A stretch of 64,000 bases of DNA, taken from contig NC_092562.1 of the NCBI RefSeq assembly GCF_037975245.1, forward strand, positions 18,560,554 to 18,624,553, in the 5' to 3' direction. The stretch comes from Apostichopus japonicus (Eukaryota; Echinodermata; Holothuroidea; Aspidochirotida; Stichopodidae). This document shows positions 62,291 to 64,000 of this stretch, in pieces. The notes under the pieces were generated by a model. It searched no databases. It saw nothing but the letters and a program-made list of their open reading frames with translations, and was not told the DNA's origin. The number at the start of each line of letters is the position of its first letter. The stretch's first letter is position 1. Made by a program: the position numbers and the translations under genes.

Positions 62291-62630
62291 TTATCGTTTC
62301 GCGGTCATACGTTGGGCTCACCGGGGGTGACTTCAAATCTAGGTACCGCAACCACACGAAGTCGTTTCGCAACAAAAACTATGAAAAAGGAGACAGAACT
62401 ATCCAAGCATATCTGGGCACTGAAAAGCAAGGGGAGAGACTACACTATTGAATGGAACATATTGAAGAAATCCGACACACACCAACGCGAATCAGGATCA
62501 TGCAATCTATGCATGGAAGAGAAGCTGGCCATAATACAATCGAATGACAGATGCATCAACAAAAGAACCGAGCTGTTATCGCACTGTCGCCATGGCAACC
62601 GTAAACACACACGCCTGAAGCCGAGATAGC
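62291..62630 (+). pseudogene. Inverted endonuclease fragment of the Penelope-like element
   Basis: Plus-strand copy of the GIY-YIG region from SYVGLTG to the stop codon at 62627-62629. A frameshift near 62385 splits it into two frames. It matches 61024-61354 in reverse. Confidence 0.85.
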
Positions 62631-62784
62631 CTATGTTGTTCAGTTGCCTGATGATCGGTGCGCGAGCCGCACACGTGAAACTCCGAGTAGCAGTATGATG
62701 ATAGTTTAGTTAAGTATATTATGTGATATTCTAGCTCTGCCTTGGCATAGAGCACTCTTTGTGAATATTGACCAACATTCTATG

Positions 62785-62789
62785 TGATA

Positions 62790-62820
<31 letters not shown>
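62785..62820. repeat. (TA)n microsatellite
   Basis: TA run immediately before the second copy of the long duplication, as at 55745-55824. Confidence 0.85.
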
Positions 62821-62826
<6 letters not shown>

Positions 62827-64000
62827 CCTTGTTGAATAATTGAAGTCAGCAATGCAAAAACAACTCCAGAGATCAAAATGATCCAATGAAAAATGAAGAT
62901 TGACATTAGGTCATATCATTACAATAAATCAATACAATTCAATATAATATAATAATTCATATTTAAGAATGAAGACAACTATACTGGGGATAATTAGCTT
63001 CAGTGAAAAGAGACTCAACATAACACATGCAGACACTTATGATTAACAAACAAAAGCCAAAATAAGTGTACAATAGGGTATCGATTATTATTGGTTTTAT
63101 CGAGTTGACAGATTTGGTTTCTCGCCGTTAATAGAGCAAATTCCAATGAAATCTGTTTCAACCTGTTGTGACTTAAATGATAAACACAGCAGGAGCCTTT
63201 TCTGCTTTCTATTGTATAAACTTGTTAGTATCTTGTTGAATGTTGTGACTTATAACAGTCAATTGTGTTGACTGTTATTCAACAACTTGCTAAACCTTTT
63301 TTTCTTGTTTACTTCTTTTTAAAGTCTATTTTCTTATATTCCAATGTGGCATATTCATTCCACTATTAAGAAGGGAAATAAACAAAACTCTCCAAGAAAA
63401 ATATGTTGTGTGAATATTGTGTGTTGAAAAATAAGTCAATTTTAATAAATAATTTGAAAAATTTCAATGAACAGTCACATAGCAACAAGAGAACAGCTAG
63501 AGTAAAAAGGATTTATTCGCTGAAAGAAGGAAGATTGTCCTGATGATCAGATATACACATTTTAATGAATCACCCATGGTACAATGTTTGCAATGTGCAT
63601 CGTATAACAACAATGTATCATGATGATATATTGATCTAAAACTAAGCTGATTAGTAAAGCCTGTGAATTTGACTTTAACTATTATTTGAGTTTCATCCAA
63701 ATGAGCATCACATTAAAAGTAGACTGTCAATTTTGCTTTTATTAAACATGAAAGTTTGTACTGATAAGAAATTAAATTTCACATTAATGAATCAATGGAG
63801 GTAAAGTGATAGAAATGAACAGTGTATCCAAGGTATGCTCTAGTGGCCCCAAATATGCAATATATTCAAATATGGTCACCTTTGGTCAAAATTTTTAATG
63901 GAAATTGTTCTTGATTTATTTTTGTCGAGAAAGCTGAGATCCAGCCAAGGTCTTTGAACAGAATGGGCACTGTGACAATCTCTGTGGACCTCCTTGTCTT
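62821..64000. repeat. Long direct duplication, copy 2 (runs off window)
   Basis: Same as 55825-57000, with small substitutions and indels (for example an extra GTTGACTGTTA stretch near 63267). Confidence 0.9.

Larger units (their letters stand above)
60924..62729 (-). mobile_element. Penelope-like retroelement folded back on itself
   Basis: Arms of about 430 bp at 60924-61354 and 62291-62729 are inverted copies of the element's 3' part (end of the endonuclease region plus 3' non-coding DNA). Between them lies the reverse-transcriptase part on the minus strand. Both outer ends abut TA-rich DNA. The element therefore lacks its 5' part and instead carries a second 3' end head to head. Confidence 0.85.

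Overview
This window is from a metazoan nuclear genome. Coding exons are short, carry GT..AG introns and are separated by AT-rich, repeat-filled DNA; there are no operons. BRICHOS-domain genes, Penelope-like and Ginger-like elements, tRNA-derived SINEs and hAT/TTAA-type MITEs together point to a marine invertebrate. An echinoderm or other invertebrate deuterostome seems plausible, but the sequence alone does not settle the phylum (annelids also carry BRICHOS peptide precursors).

The host genes form one small family, all encoding type II membrane BRICHOS proteins. Two intact five-exon genes lie on the minus strand: 20791-25001 (248 aa) and 31975-39310 (234 aa). Each has a short cytoplasmic tail ending in PPAY, one membrane span, a linker, a BRICHOS domain with its Asp and two Cys, and a divergent beta-prone C-terminal peptide. 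A third, broken copy (exons 2 and 3 only) is on the plus strand at 6258-6791. The two intact genes share a promoter layout: a CRE-like TGACGTA about 160 bases and a TATA box about 105-115 bases before the ATG. Extra copies of the CRE module lie at 27.24 and 27.44 kb. A related 5'-flank block lies at 0.77-2.05 kb, where the core promoter and exon 1 have been deleted.

The rest is mostly mobile or repeated DNA. 0.8-2.7 kb: duplicated 5'-flank family, partly palindromic. 3.9-5.5 kb: two tRNA-derived SINEs. 10.47-17.75 kb: a perfect 2,268-bp tandem array bounded on both sides by a 467-bp TTAA-target MITE, followed by a foldback and an inverted diverged MITE copy. 19.3-19.75 kb: hAT-type MITE with perfect 8-bp target duplication. 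32.27-34.77 kb (intron 4 of the second BRICHOS gene): 2.5-kb foldback element with a 29-bp minisatellite. 41.25-55.44 kb: one roughly 14.2-kb TIR element inserted in a satellite of about 125 bp. It carries a multi-exon, decayed Ty3/Gypsy-type integrase as in Ginger DNA transposons, plus an unidentified exon series, a LINE fragment, a SINE, a hAT MITE and a minisatellite. 55.4-64 kb: satellites, a long direct duplication, nested TIR elements, tandem tRNA-headed repeats, and a Penelope-like element folded back on itself.

The most interesting points are the BRICHOS cluster with opposite-charge C-terminal peptides (one looks like a cationic, possibly amidated peptide behind a dibasic site), the MITE-bounded perfect array, and the giant intron-containing Ginger-like element.
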